A stretch of 64,000 nt of DNA from Sphaerolaimus hirsutus (lineage: Eukaryota; Nematoda; Chromadorea; Monhysterida; Sphaerolaimidae): assembly GCA_964036195.1 (NCBI GenBank), contig OZ038460.1, forward strand, positions 1,615,504 through 1,679,503, written 5' to 3'. A model generated the notes under the pieces. It did not search any database, had not been told where the DNA came from, and saw only the letters and a program-made list of their open reading frames with translations. Positions 29,984 through 41,876 of this stretch are shown in pieces. Each line of letters begins with the position of its first letter. Within the stretch, counting starts at the first letter, position 1. A program made the position numbers and the translations under genes.

Positions 29984-31882
29984 CAGGGTTGGTTTTATAA
30001 AAATCATTTGTATACAAATTGTATAAAAATTGTATAAAAATGTATTTTATTTTTATTTTATTCTTGTTTCATTTTATTTTATTTTATTTTATTCCAAAAT
30101 GTAAATAAAATAATAAAATGGAACCATTTTACAAAAATTGTACAAAATTTTTACAAAAAATCGAATCTTGCATGCAAGGCCAACAAAATGTTATCATTAG
30201 ACCTAAACATGAAAAACTTTCAAGTGAAATTTTTTTCATTACTTTGCAAAACGTTGCATGCAGTAGGTATTGTTAGCTAGTTAAAAGTGTAAGGTTACAA
30301 TTATTGATAATGATGGTTAGCATTTTTGGTAAAACAACTACTGAAGTGTGCAGGGTGTAAAATGTCATGCAAAGTGTCAATTATCATGACAAATGTAAAG
30401 TAAAGTGTCAAATGTCATGTCAAATGTCAAGCAAAGTGTCAATTGTCATTATAAATGCCATGCAAAGTATAAATTGTTTATTCAAATCATCAAATATTTT
30501 TGTATCCAAATTTTATGTTTTTGTATCCAAATCATTTTGTATCAAAATCTGATGTTCGCATCATTTGGATTCTCCAAATCTGATTTGGATACAAAAACAA
30601 CAACAAGATTTGGATACAAAACAATAAATTTGTGCTTGATACAAAGATACAACATGCTTAACACTTGACACTTAAACTTATATTTATCATGACAATTCAC
30701 ACTTTACTTTACATTTGTCATGACAATTGACACTTTGCATGACATTTTACATGACATTTAACACTTAAAAGGCTTAGTACAACACACAGTTCCCAAAATA
30801 GACAGGTAGAAACTCGAGCAACACAATAAAATTTTTACAAAAAATATGAATTTTTATACAATTTTACAAAAATTCGATTTTTTGTACAATTTTACAAAAA
30901 ATTTACAAAAATTCAAATTTTTTTACAATTTTTATTTTTATTTTGAAATTTTCCATTTTATTTTATTTTATTTTATTCTTAAATTTTCCATTTTGCTTTT
31001 ATTTTATTTTTATTATTTTCCAGAGTTGTACAAATACTGGTATTTTTGGAAAATGTAAACGTAAACGTAAATACCTTTTCCAAATCTAAAGTATAAATAC
31101 TAAAACGTAAGGTATTTTTAAAATACCAAGGAAAACGTAAAATAAAACGTAAACATAAAAATTATATAAAGTGCTTCCGCTATCAGAGAATACAAAAAAA
31201 ACACAATGTTTTTTTTTTACAACATGTGGATGTTCATATGATCTCCATTCTCCATCGACATTTTCTTCTTACCTGTATTTTATAAATATTTAGAATTATG
31301 GGATCGGGATATTTAATTGGGATTGGAGTTGAAATTTTGTGTCATTGTCAACTGTGGGTCTAGGGCCATAAGGTGCCAATTCCATAACAGGAGAACAAAA
31401 AACATTTATGAGTGAGAAGTAATGGCAAGTTGAATGGCAAGCAAAAATCGACAGAAAAGTAAATTTGTAAGTGAAATGGCAAGTGAAAAGACAAATGGCC
31501 AGTCATGAGAAAACACTAAAAATGTCTTTTACGTTTTATTTGCATCTCAGTTCTCCCTCACAAAAATACTTTCCTTCAACTTTTTACTTACAAATTGGTG
31601 TTTTAGTTCTCCAATTGCGGAATTAGGACTCCTCAACATTAGAACATGTTGAACTCATCATAATACACTGCATTTGTGAAACAATACGGTTCCGTGCAGC
31701 AAATTTTATACGTTTTCTCTGGTACCCGGGTAATTGTGCCAGGAAAACGTAACAAAGCGTAACGGTATTTTTGGAAAGCGTAAACGTAAACGTAAGTATA
31801 AATACCCAAATAACCGGGTATTTCGGGTAAACGTAAATACGTTTTCGCAACTCTGTTATTTTCTGAGATTTTGCCAACCCTG
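29984..31882. mobile_element. 1.9-kb hAT-type insertion with exact TSD and empty site
   Basis: The termini are CAGGGTTGG and CCAACCCTG, and the 8-bp duplication GTTATGAT is exact (29976-29983 and 31883-31890). The first Amt copy has a single GTTATGAT at the same intron position (near 20276), which is the empty site. It is A/T-rich and contains a TGTCAAATGTCATG fold-back (about 30358-30765) and the nested hAT at 31021-31855. No transposase is seen. Confidence 0.9.
31021..31855. mobile_element. hAT-type element, CAGAGTTG family, nested
   Basis: The termini are CAGAGTTGTA and CAACTCTG, and the exact 8-bp duplication is TTATTTTC (31013-31020 and 31856-31863). It lies inside the CAGGGTTGG element and is therefore younger. 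Subterminal GTAAACGTAAATACC motifs are in both arms. Confidence 0.85.
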
Positions 31883-32118
31883 GTTATGATAACGAAAGTA
31901 AAACTTTACTGTCGGGCATCGGGCATCGCACAATCTCACGCCCAAAAACTCGGGAAGCCCGAGAAAACCAAGTCGGGTAAACCAAACAACCCACCAATCC
32001 GAGCAAGCCGCCGCCTATGCTTCCATTGATGGTGACCACGCCCACTTTGGCAGCCGTTTTCCACAGGTTGCCCACTATGCCGAATGTGGAGCCGCAGTTG
32101 AACGCAAGCCACGCCCAC

Positions 32119-33066
32119 CAGGGGGCCACTTCGGCAAGTTGCAAAGTGACCAGAAAAGTGACAAGTGCTGAGAAGTGCTCTGTTGGGGTGGTTGGTGAAT
32201 ATGCTCGACGGATAGCGAAGTGTTTGTTTTTAACCGTTGATGTCATCGTGATATTCATGACATGTTTCATTCGGAAAAATGCATAGCATGATGGTGTTGA
32301 AGTAGAAGTAAAAAGACGAACATTTGGATGATATATATATATATATAAATACACTTATCAAATATTCTAAAATGGTTTTTGAATTTGCAAATTTTTCCGG
32401 TAAAACTCAAATTTCTCAAATTTATTTTTATACCGTATTACCTCTAATATAAGGTATACCTTATATTGTTTTCGTCAGATTTTTCGAGCCAAAAGTGATG
32501 CCTTATAATAGAGGGTACCTTATATTAGAGGGTACCTTCAATTATTTTCACCAGATTTTAAAGAAATTTTACCAGCAGTGAACAACGATACAATTCATTT
32601 TTTCAATTGGAATGTACGAAATAGGTGGTACAGTATCACTACAAAATGGCAGAAGTCAACGAAGAGTTATCGCAGTGCCCTTCGGCACCATTTTCCGCCA
32701 TGTTTGGCGACCCTTTTAATGATTTTGCGCGTTTTGGCACGCAGCCAGCTGTGCCTTATATTAGAGGTATGCCTTATATTAGAGGGTACCTTATATTTAT
32801 TTCGTCGCGTTCAAAATAGCCAAAAGTTATACCTTATATTAGAAGGAACCTTATATTAGAGGGATGCCTTATATTGGAGGTAATACGGTAAATTGTTTTT
32901 CTTCCACCCTACAAATAAAAAATTCAATAACCTCGAATTTTTATTCCTCTATCACTTCACTAATCACCCACACAACAGTTAAATACCTAAACGCCTCCAA
33001 GCACTTTCACCCATTTCGTCACTTGTCACTTTCGTCACAGCACTTTACAACTTGCCGAAGTGACAC
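32119..33066 (-). mobile_element. TIR element forming intron 4/5, second Amt copy
   Basis: The ends match 20513-21232 (CACTTCGGCAAGTTG arms, TGGTG direct repeats, 3' CCCCCTG). The interior differs: the TGACGTGAAATG MITE is missing, and a TTATATTAGAGG element (32434-32890) is present instead. Confidence 0.8.
32434..32890. mobile_element. TACCGTATTACCTCTAATATAAGG element
   Basis: The ends are TACCGTATTACCTCTAATAT and TTATATTGGAGGTAATACGGTA. Internal TTATATTAGAGGGTACC repeats occur. It is inserted within the intron-forming element, only in the second Amt copy. Confidence 0.75.
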
Positions 33067-33578
33067 CAAAGCATGAAGGTGCCCGTGAGAGCCGTGACGG
33101 GGCTGCTCAGCCCAAATTCATGTTCGTGCTGCGTCGTGAATCGGCCGTAGCGGGGGCCCAACGCTTTTGCCGCCACAAGAGCGGAAAAGCCGCCTGATAA
33201 TGATAAAAATAGTATAGAACACATGGTGCTCGCTAGGAATTTCACTTTTAAAAGCGTAGATACCGTAATACACAGACTCACCCCTTGAAAAACGCGCCCC
33301 CCACCTCCGAAAAAAATACTATTCCGAAATTATCATTTCACAGGGTTTACTCGAGGTAATAGCGTAGATAGCTACCTAATCTGCTGAGAGAAATAGCCCA
33401 GCCTCCATTTGAAGGGAACCCTGAAAATCAGTTTACTTTTCACAAGGTGCACAAAATAATAATCAGCCAAAGCGCGAACTTAAATACAGGGGACACACAA
33501 ATTTCTGTGTGCGATGCCACTGTGGCTCCGCCCACACGCGCCTGCCTAAAGTTCACTCACCCATCTCACTTTTTTCCC

Positions 33579-34130
33579 CCGTATTTCCTCGAAATACCCC
33601 CCGGGGGTGATTGTTTCATAGTGCCCCCGAGAGGGGGGGGGGGGTTAAACGAGGGGGGGGGTATTATATCACAGGAAATTTTTTGAAATCCTAGTACAAA
33701 ATTGTGGTTTGTGATGTGCGCTGGGGTAGAAAAATGCATCAATAACTGACATGTATCAACTCCTGTATACTAATATTAGTACGTAGATGGTATAAACACT
33801 GTTCTAACGTGATTCCAACATTGTTTTAACGTGTGTTCTGCACTACGCAGAACACACGTTAAAACAATGTCGTTATCACGTTAGAACAGTGTTTATACCG
33901 TCTACACACTAATATTAGTCTACATAACCTTATAAATGGCGGTTTTTGTTGTATTTTTTGACGTCTGCGTACGTTTCAGACAACAATTTCGTACTGGGAT
34001 TTGAAAAATTTTCTTGTGAAATAATAACCCCCCCCCTCGAAATACCCCCCCCTCGTTTAACCCCCCCCCCCACTCTCGGGACCACTATGAAACAATCACC
34101 CCCCGGGGGGTATTTCGAGGAAATACGGTA
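33579..34130. mobile_element. CCGTATTTCCTCGAAATA fold-back element
   Basis: The ends are CCGTATTTCCTCGAAATACC and GGTATTTCGAGGAAATACGG. The core is itself inverted (AACACACGTTAAAACAATGT pair around a CTACGCAG centre). It sits where exons 2-3 would be expected, near the left border of the missing Amt segment. Confidence 0.75.
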
Positions 34131-34376
34131 CCTTGGTACTCTTCCAACGTAATTTCTACCTGCCGTACTATTGGAAATGCCGTTCTATTGGAGCCGCCCG
34201 GGGGGGATGTGAATAAATGTTCGAGACTTTCTCCAAGATAATTTTCCGATTTTTAGGTATATTTATTGTCTGGCACAGTTTTTGAAGTTTCTAAATTTTC
34301 CCCACTGTAAATATTTTGAATTTCGGAATCTCTTTGTAACCATTTTAAATTTATCATAGAAGGATTTCATCTCAGC

Positions 34377-34767
34377 CACAGCAAAAAATAGGTGTTTGGA
34401 TGCGGGGTGAAGCGTCGTGAAGTGTCTTCACGCCGACGCTTCCCGACGCTTCACCAAGCTGCTCTGCAGTTCCACACGCTTCACAAAATTTTTCGTGACG
34501 ACACGTCACGCTTTTTATATGGTGCTGGCACGCAAATGTATAGGTGCGTGAAGCGTGTGGAAGCGCCAAGCAGCGTGAAGTGTCTTCCACATTTTTGGAA
34601 GCGTGTGAAGCATTGGAGAAGCTAGGTGAAGCGTTTGGAAGACTCTTCACTATAAATTTCAGGATTCTTGGTGAAGCCCGCTGAAGCGTGTGGAAGCGTG
34701 TGGAATCGCGCCGCTTCACGCGCATCCAGCCCGCTTCCCGACGCATCACACGCATTTTTTGCTGTGA
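34377..34767. mobile_element. CACAGCAAAAAAT fold-back element with GAAGCGT repeats
   Basis: The ends are CACAGCAAAAAATAGGTGTT and CGCATTTTTTGCTGTG, inverted. The interior is a dense series of GTGAAGCGTGTGGAAGCG and its complement. Long frames on both strands here reflect the lack of stops in the repeat; there is no recognisable protein. Confidence 0.65.
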
Positions 34768-35112
34768 GCTGTTTCCGCCATGGAGCCAATTCCGCAAGAG
34801 GAGAAGTAAAAAAACAATTTGAGAAGTGAGAATGTCAAATACCATGTAAAATAAAAGGTTTACAACGCTTTTAACATTTTACTTGTCATTTCACGTCTCA
34901 AATCGTTTTATACTTCTCCACTTCCGGGATTGATCCGGGACTTCCTAGTACACGATGCCATCTGCGGGTTTCTATTGTAGAGATTGTTTTGTTAAAAAGG
35001 TTTAAATACAGGTAATTGGAGAAAAGCCTAAGACTCAGTCCCATGTGGTGTGGTCGAATTCAAAGCCTAAGTCCTCTGTGGTCAAATTCGATTTGAATGT
35101 GGGAGGCGCGAT

Positions 35113-35305
35113 ACGCTAAAGTGCCAATCCCAGACCCTGTAAAAAGCCCTGTAAAATGTCAAATGTCATGCTAGTAAAGCAATATGGGTCGAAACTAGCT
35201 TTTCCTATTTTTGCCATTTTGCGGGGCATTTTCCATGACTCTTGACACTTTGCGTGACATTTGACATTTTACTAGTTTTTTACAGGGTCTGGGAGTGCTC
35301 CCAGA
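35113..35305. mobile_element. Dispersed copy of the intron-forming TIR family
   Basis: The ends are GTGCCAATCCCAGACCCTG and CAGGGTCTGGGAGTGCTCCC, with CCCTGTAAAATGTCAAATGT inside. It is the same family as Amt introns 6/7, 8/9 and 10/11 but lies outside recognisable coding sequence. Confidence 0.75.
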
Positions 35306-35448
35306 CGCAATCTACGTAAATATTCACATGACTCCAGCGATGGGATGGGATTACGATTGGCTGTGTCGAAGTCGACTGTTATTCAAGAGGGACTGGTAAA
35401 GGTACAACTTAAAAAACAAACAGAAAAAAACTAATACCATTAGGTATA

Positions 35449-36218
35449 CCAATTGGAACGGCGCACACTAGTTAACATAATTTTTAAACTAAAAATTAAG
35501 TCAATTAAAAAACAGCTTACACGCATTTACATTTACCAGGATGAGATGTCTGTCAACTCAACTGCACTTGACTGACATAAAAAAAGTCCACGCCGGTCAG
35601 GGGTCTGGTAGGGGGGGGGGGTTACCCCCCCCCCCCAAACGCTCCAGCTATCTATCTATCCCGAGGCGAAATTTTTGGCTACCATCCCCTGAACCCCCCC
35701 CCCCCCCCCCAAATCGCTATCTATCCTGGAGCGATTTTTGAGAAATTTACCATAATTTTCACTCAAAATCGCTACTTTTCATACCTTTTTATAAATTTTC
35801 ACCGTCAAAATTATCAATGTGTATGTCTTATCGCACATTTTCAGCTATTTTTAGCCATTTATGTGCTTATGTATCTATTTGTACCTACTCTCAACCTATT
35901 TTTAGCTTTGTTTCACCTATTTTTAGCGATTTTTCCCCTTTTTGACTAAACCTCAAAATAGCCAACCTATATATTGAACCCCCCCCAAACCCCCCCCCCC
36001 CCCCCCAAAAAAAATATATATTTTTTTCAGCTATCTAGCGATTTACTATCTATCTGAACCCCCGCGGGGGTCCAAATCTACAAGACCCCTGACGCCGGTA
36101 AACTTGAGCAGATTTTTATCTTTGTGCGAATTCAGCAAGAGGCCAAGCGACAGGAAAAACAGCAAGTGCTAAATGAACTTACAAATGTCAACTAAATGTC
36201 AACCAAATGTCAACTCAC
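35449..36218. repeat. Duplicated flank 3' of Amt exon 1 (repeat-rich intron)
   Basis: CCAATTGGAACGGCGCACAC through the GATA-type and poly-C segments to exon 1 is repeated at 60110-60902 with few differences, chiefly in homopolymer lengths. It contains CTATCTATCTATCC repeats of the family at 1-180. Confidence 0.8.
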
Positions 36219-36580
36219 CAATAGTCACGTCAACTACATTCTTCACCATAATATTAGCCGCGTTCTTATAAGACACCGAGCCAGCCTCCAACAGCCCAAA
36301 TCCACTCTGCATGGTCAATATCAAGAACGCGTTGGCAAGTATCCAAGCGGCGTCGTCTTTTCCCATGTACTCGGTAGCGAAATCTGCCGCGCTGCCGTTC
36401 ATGGCGCCCGATGTGCCGTTGCCGCGCGACGCCAAGGGACGTTGGCGCGACATTTTTTTTTTGGGGGGGGGGTCGGGGGGGGGGGGATAGCAGGATTAGG
36501 GGGGTTGGAGGGACTAGTATGGTGTGGTGATTGGTTGTCCTTGGGCGGCTAGCTGTTCATGTCCTGGGACATGTTTTGGT

Positions 36581-36775
36581 GGCAGTCCCGCACCCTGTAA
36601 ATTGCCAGGTAAAAAGTTGAAGTTGAAAGTTTCAAGTAAAATTTCAGATAAATTTGTCAAATGTCATGCAAAATGTCAAAAGTTCAGTAATAATATGCTT
36701 TCTTTTTATTTTAATTGACATTTTACATGACACTTGACACTTTACGTAACACCTTACAGGGTGAGGGACTGTCCC
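36581..36775. mobile_element. GGCAGTCCCG-family element upstream of Amt exon 1
   Basis: The ends are GGCAGTCCCGCACCCTGTAA and TTACAGGGTGAGGGACTG. It lies about 130 bp upstream of the start codon in the gene's orientation, possibly in the 5' UTR or an upstream intron. In the copy at 61260 the right half is replaced by the palindrome starting at 61347. Confidence 0.7.
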
Positions 36776-36796
36776 TTAGGTGAATGTATTTAGAAA

Positions 36797-38220
36797 TACC
36801 GTATTACCTCGAATTATCCCCCTCAAAATGGGATGGGGAAATAATAAACCCCCCTTGAAATACCCCCCGGAATGATGTACATCATGTATGCAAAGTACAT
36901 GATGTATTTATAACAGCTAATTTGCATTGCAGCTGTACAATACTAGTTTGTGCAGCAATCTACGTTTTCATGTCCAAATATATCCTCTTTGGACATATTT
37001 ATTACCTGTTTTGGGTACACAAATGCCTACTATTTACTACGATCTTTACGAAAATTTCTGACGAAATAATAAAAAAACCCTCGAATTAACCCCCCCTCCT
37101 CAAATTTTGCTGGCGAAATAATAAACCCCCATGAAAGTATTTCTAGGTAATACGGTAGTAGATGTGTGCACAAACTACCGTATTTCCTCGAATTACCCCC
37201 CTCGAAATACCCCCATTACTCGAAATACCCCCTTACTCGAAATACCCCCTCTCAAAATGGGTACTATGAATCAATAACCCCCCCCCCAAATTGAGTGTAA
37301 ATAGAACGTCAATGACACAAGCTGCGATTCATGACCCATGCAATGCATAACACACGTTAAAACCAATGATTGTGTTACGTTAGAACATGGTTTACACCAT
37401 CTACCGTATTACCTCGAAATACCCCCATGGGGGTTTATTATTTCGCCAGCAAAATTTGAGGGGGGGTTAATTCGAGGGGGGGGTTTATTCGAGGGGGGGT
37501 CTTATTATTACGTCAGAAATTTTCGTAAGGATCATAGTAAATAGTAGGCATTTGCATGCCCAACTCAGGTGATAAATGTGTCCAAACAATATATATTTGG
37601 ACATAAAAACGTAGATTAGCTTCACAAACATGTCCATGTGTAGCTGCAATACAAATAAACAGTAAAATACATCATGTACATTGCATACATGACGTATTTA
37701 TTATGTACATGACGTACATCATTCCGAAGGGGGGGGGTATTTCGAGGGGGGGGGGGTTATTATTTCCCCAGCCCATTTTGAGGGGGGGTTAATTCGAGGG
37801 GGGGTTAATTCAAGGGGGGGATAATTCGAGGTAATACGGTAAATACTTATATAAGGCTGTAGACTCTTATATATGGTGGTTTTTGTCGCATTTTTCTACG
37901 TCTGCGTACATTATTAGTACCGTGAGTTCAAAAAATTTCTGGCGAAATAATAACCCCCCCCGCGAATTACCCCCCCCCCCCTCGAAATACCCCCCCTCAA
38001 AATTCTCACTCTGAAAAAATAAATCCCCTGGATGTATTTCGAGGAAATACGGTACTTATTGTCATAAAAGTGTGCAATAAAGCGGGAACGCCATTGGTAA
38101 CGCGCCCGCGTCATTTCGAGTGGGGTCTATTAATTCAGTGGTTATTTTGAGAGGGGTGTTTCGAGAGGAGGGGGTATTTCCAGGGGGGGGGTATCTCGAG
38201 TGGGATATTTCGAGGAAACA
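36797..38220. repeat. Cluster of TACCGTATT-CCTCG fold-back elements
   Basis: Several elements with TACCGTATTACCTCGAAT and TACCGTATTTCCTCGAATTA ends follow one another (about 36797-37160, 37178-38055 with an inner one at 37405-37842). Their cores share ATGTACATCATGTATGCA with the array at 23528-26487. No genes are seen. Confidence 0.65.
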
Positions 38221-39327
38221 CGGGAATGAAGAGTCCTTCCTAAGCTACCTAGGTACCTATTTGAACACAATTATTTGACAACATCTTTTTATACAAAAAG
38301 CGCACCCCCAAACGCCGCAAGCAATTTTCTACATGTTCAATTTCTTAGATGACAAAACAAACAGTGACAACAGCGACCAGAGTCGCGATTTTCTTAGCCC
38401 GAAAAACTTTTTATTGGGCCACGCGATTTTTATATTTAGAAGAAGTATATATATCCTGGAATCATTATTTGCCCAACACAGCGACAATCTTACCTACCGT
38501 AATTGCTCGAACAATTCCACTGAGGAATTATTTTTTCGTCAAACTTTTTTGAGGGGGGACTATTCGAGGGGTGGAATTATTCAACCAAATACGGTATATT
38601 TAATCGTGCGATTTTTCATATAATGAACAAAAACAAAATGAATGACTGCCACAACATCATTGTCGGGTCAATTTAAAAACGCGCCGGATTTAATTGGCAG
38701 CGCGGCACCGCCTGTTGGAACTGTCATGGGACGGAGTATTTTAGCGCAAAATACGTATAACGTATTTCTTCTAATAGAAGAGCGCCGTTCTATTTTTTTC
38801 GTCAACTTTTTTCCTGCCGTTCTGTTGGAGGTTGCCGTTCTATTTTTTTCTTCAACTTTTTCACACATTTTTCATTTGTTAACCAGTTAGGTATGTTTCT
38901 AATCAAACTTGAGCACCGTTTTCACATCAGAGCATCAATTTGTACGGTAGTTTATTATCAATTTATTAGCATCAATGTAGTTTATTTGAATGCCTTGAAC
39001 GTTCTCGTCATCCATTTTTGTGTTTTGGCATTCTTCCAACCTAATCTATACAGTTAACAAAAACGATCTATTGGAGGCTGCCGTTCTATTGTTTTCGTGA
39101 GTGCAAAAAAAGAGCAAAAACCTGCCGTTCTATTGCAGGTGCCGTTTTATTGGAGGTATGCCGTTCTATTGGAAGAAATACGGTACTTGACATCGGATGT
39201 TAATTCAGATATTAGCTGATAGGTCACAGAACGGTGGAATGCATTCACCGTAACATTTATTTCTCAATACATACAGTATTGCGGCATGCGCATTTGAAGA
39301 TGGTTCCGCTATGCGTCAACTACCTAC
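38221..39327. other. Repeat-rich stretch without recognised gene
   Basis: It contains a short TACCGTAATTGCTCGAACAA...CGTATAT element near 38497-38596. A GCCGTTCTATTGGAGG-type repeat occupies 38740-39190 and ends AGAAATACGGTA. The open frames here have no recognisable protein features. Confidence 0.4.
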
Positions 39328-39783
39328 CGTATTTCCTCGAAATACCCCCCGGGGGGTGATTGTTTCATAGTGGTCCCGAGAGGGGGGGGTTAAACGAGGG
39401 GGGGGGGTATTTCGAGGGGGGGGGGGTTATTGTTTCACAAGAAAATTTTTGAAAACCAAGTACGAAATTGTCGTCTGAAACGTACGCAGACGTCGAAAAA
39501 TGCAACAAAAACCGCCATTTATAAGGTTCTGTAGACTAATATTAGTATGTAGATGGTATGTACACTGTTCTAACGTGACACCGACATTGTTTTAACGTGT
39601 GTTCTTCAGTACACAGAACACAAACTACAGTTATTGTCATGTACGTTCCCTTTACACTCAATTTGGGGGGGGGGGTATTTCGATGGGGGGGTGATTGTTT
39701 CATAGTGGTCCCGAGAGGGGGGGGGGGTCAAACGAGGGGGGGGGGGTATTTCGAGGGGGGGGGTATTTCGAGGATATACGGTA
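39328..39783. mobile_element. TACCGTATTTCCTCG fold-back element
   Basis: The ends are ACCGTATTTCCTCGAAATAC and TTTCGAGGATATACGGTA. A nearly identical element is at 57361-57806 (core AACACAAACTACAGTTATTG), a recent family expansion. It spans poly-G runs. Confidence 0.75.
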
Positions 39784-40174
39784 AACTCTGAATTGACATC
39801 GAAACCAGTTGACACCCGGTGTCAACTAGAAAATGAACATACATGGCCCGCCCGCGCACACTAGTTGACATCGCAAATAAATGCTAATGAATGTCAATTA
39901 AATGACGCACAACATTTTCTTAAACAATGAATGAACAATACAATGAAAATCAACAAAACGATGTAAATTAAGTATTATTATGCAAAATTAACTACCTATT
40001 ATACCTAGGTACGCTCTATCATATAAGGAAAGTTGAAATAACATAGTAAACCAAAATGTTGACACTAATTTTGACGTCAATTAGTGTGTGCCCTATCTTG
40101 AGTCCTATAGAAAAACTTTCAGCCCGGACAGAAAAAAGCGAAAAAACACAGGTGAGAGAAGGGAACAGCTTAGC

Positions 40175-40659
40175 TGAGTTGTTAAAAGTACTGAACTTTT
40201 TTCAAAGTATACGTAAACGTAAAGTATTTATTTTTTACTCATCCCTTTAAAGTAATTTTTTTTACTTTTACTCATGAGTAAACATGAGTAAACGTACTTT
40301 TCCCCGCAGAAAACGTAAAACGTGAGTACTTTTGAGAAATGTCGGCATAATTTTCAAGAAATGTCGCTCAAAATCAGTCATTTTAATAACTTTTTTCGTA
40401 TTTTACACAATTTTTGACTATATTTATCGTTCTATACCCAATTTCGACTAGTTTCCCGTATTTTTAGCTCATTTTCTCCCGTTTTTCCCTTCTATGCCTT
40501 TAAAAACCTACCTATATACAAGATGATCTGAAATATGTTTTCTGTACTCGAGTAAAAAGCGAGTACCAGTACTTTTTTCGGGGGAAACGTAAACGTATTT
40601 ACGCTGTACTCGAGTATACGTATTTATCGAGTAAAAGTAAATACGTTTTAACAAGTATG
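40175..40659. mobile_element. hAT-type element with TSD CAGCTTAG
   Basis: It starts CTGAGTTGTTAAAAG and ends TTTTAACAAGTATG. The exact 8-bp duplication is at 40167-40174 and 40660-40667. GTAAACGTAAAGTATTTA motifs mark it as a diverged CAGAGTTG-family member. Confidence 0.8.
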
Positions 40660-40694
40660 CAGCTTAGTTAGGTGTTGAAACGGTTTGTTAGAGA

Positions 40695-41628
40695 TAGTGA
40701 TGTAAAGGCACCGGGGCACCGGTGCCCCGGTGCTGGGCACCGAAGGGCACCAGCACCGGTGCTGGTGCGGTGCCATTGCAATCTTCAGGGGTGCCATGCC
40801 GGTGCCGGTGCCATTTTTTTCAGAATGGCACCGGTGCCGGTGCGGTGCGGTGCCATTTTTTTGCCGGTGCCAAAGGTGCTAGCACCAGGGCCAAAGTAAA
40901 GGCACCGGGAAAGGCACCGGCCAAGGCTTCATGTGCTGTGCAATTTTGTCCATAGTATGTGCTTATTCATATTTCAAAAAAGTGATATATTTACCCAACC
41001 GTTTTTGCCTATTTTGTAAACCTCCCATCAAATAAATATACCTACTGTGAAATCCATTATACCCAATACGTTATCTGATGAGCGAATCTAAAATTTTGTT
41101 GAATTTTAAATCATTTTTATATTTTATAATTATCTTACTTTTTAGTTCAAAATTTGTTGTCAGTTTATGACAGAGATAGTTCCATTCTCTGTACAGCAAC
41201 GACTCCGATCAGTAGACAATAGTGGCTATGGACATTGTAGTGAATTAAATATTTTATCTTTCATTTGTAATCATTGTAATTGCTTCATAAAAGTGATTGC
41301 CACATCATTCTGATCATTTTAAGTGCTAAACCATCAAAATCGGTTGAAAATTCATGGAAATATGCACTTCCAAAGGTGAGACCACTGAGAAACTGCCCGA
41401 TATTTACTTCAGAAATTCCAGCCCGGTGCGGTGCATTTCGGTGCTAGCACCGGCAACCCGCCGGTGCCCTTCGGTGCCGGTGCCATTTTTTCCAAAAGGC
41501 ACCGGTGCCGGTGCGGTGCGGTGCCATTTTCTGGCCGGTGCCCCAGGGTGCCAGGTGCCCTTTTCATGTGTTGGCAAAGGTGCCGGTGCGGTGCGGTGCC
41601 ATTCTTCCCGGTGCCTTTAACATCACTA
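40695..41628. mobile_element. hAT-type element TAGTGATG with GGCACCGGTGCC arms
   Basis: The termini are TAGTGATGTAAAGGCACCGG and CCGGTGCCTTTAACATCACTA, and the exact 8-bp duplication is GTTAGAGA (40687-40694 and 41629-41636). The arms are dense in GGCACCGGTGCC palindromes, while the roughly 450-bp core is AT-rich. Related GGCGCC-palindrome elements are at 8412, 42270-42445, 47880-48003, 58430 and 59300. Confidence 0.85.
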
Positions 41629-41876
41629 GTTAGAGAATGTGAATGTGTTTACAATTTTTTATCTGTGTACCTTTACATGCAGTCTATCGGCAATATCAAT
41701 AGGTATGCATATAATAATATAATAATTTTCTAAAAAAATACATGAGAAATATGGTCAAAGACGCAATCAAAATCATGTTGTTTTTTCACTGGACAGTGCA
41801 TATTTTCCGTTGCTGTACCGTAAACCGTAAAACTGGAAATATACCGACCGCACGTTCTCACAGAATGCTAAGTAAA

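Larger units (their letters stand above)
28882..36453 (-). pseudogene. Partial second Amt copy: exon 1 and exons 4-9, exons 2-3 absent
   Basis: Exons in gene order: 36219-36453 (start ATG 36451-36453), 33067-33193, 31995-32118, 29834-29905, 29638-29688, 29323-29394 and 28882-28974. Lengths and phases are the same as in the first copy. Exon 1 encodes ADFATEYMGKDDAAWILANA and GFGLLEAGSVSYKNAANIM, the first Amt helix, and ends at a GTGAGT donor. Exons 2 and 3 cannot be found between 33193 and 36219, and repeats fill the interval; joining exon 1 to exon 4 would shift the frame (phase 1 to phase 1 fits, but about 114 residues with the first pore histidine are lost). Exons 10-13 lie beyond the contig end. 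Exon sequences are almost identical to the first copy. It is either an alternative haplotype with a deletion or a recent partial duplicate. Exon 1 itself may be used by a functional gene. Confidence 0.75.

Noticed and set aside
34372..34845. Long minus-strand frame of 157 codons
   Set aside because: It covers the GAAGCGTGTGG fold-back repeat and shows only repeat-derived low-complexity sequence.
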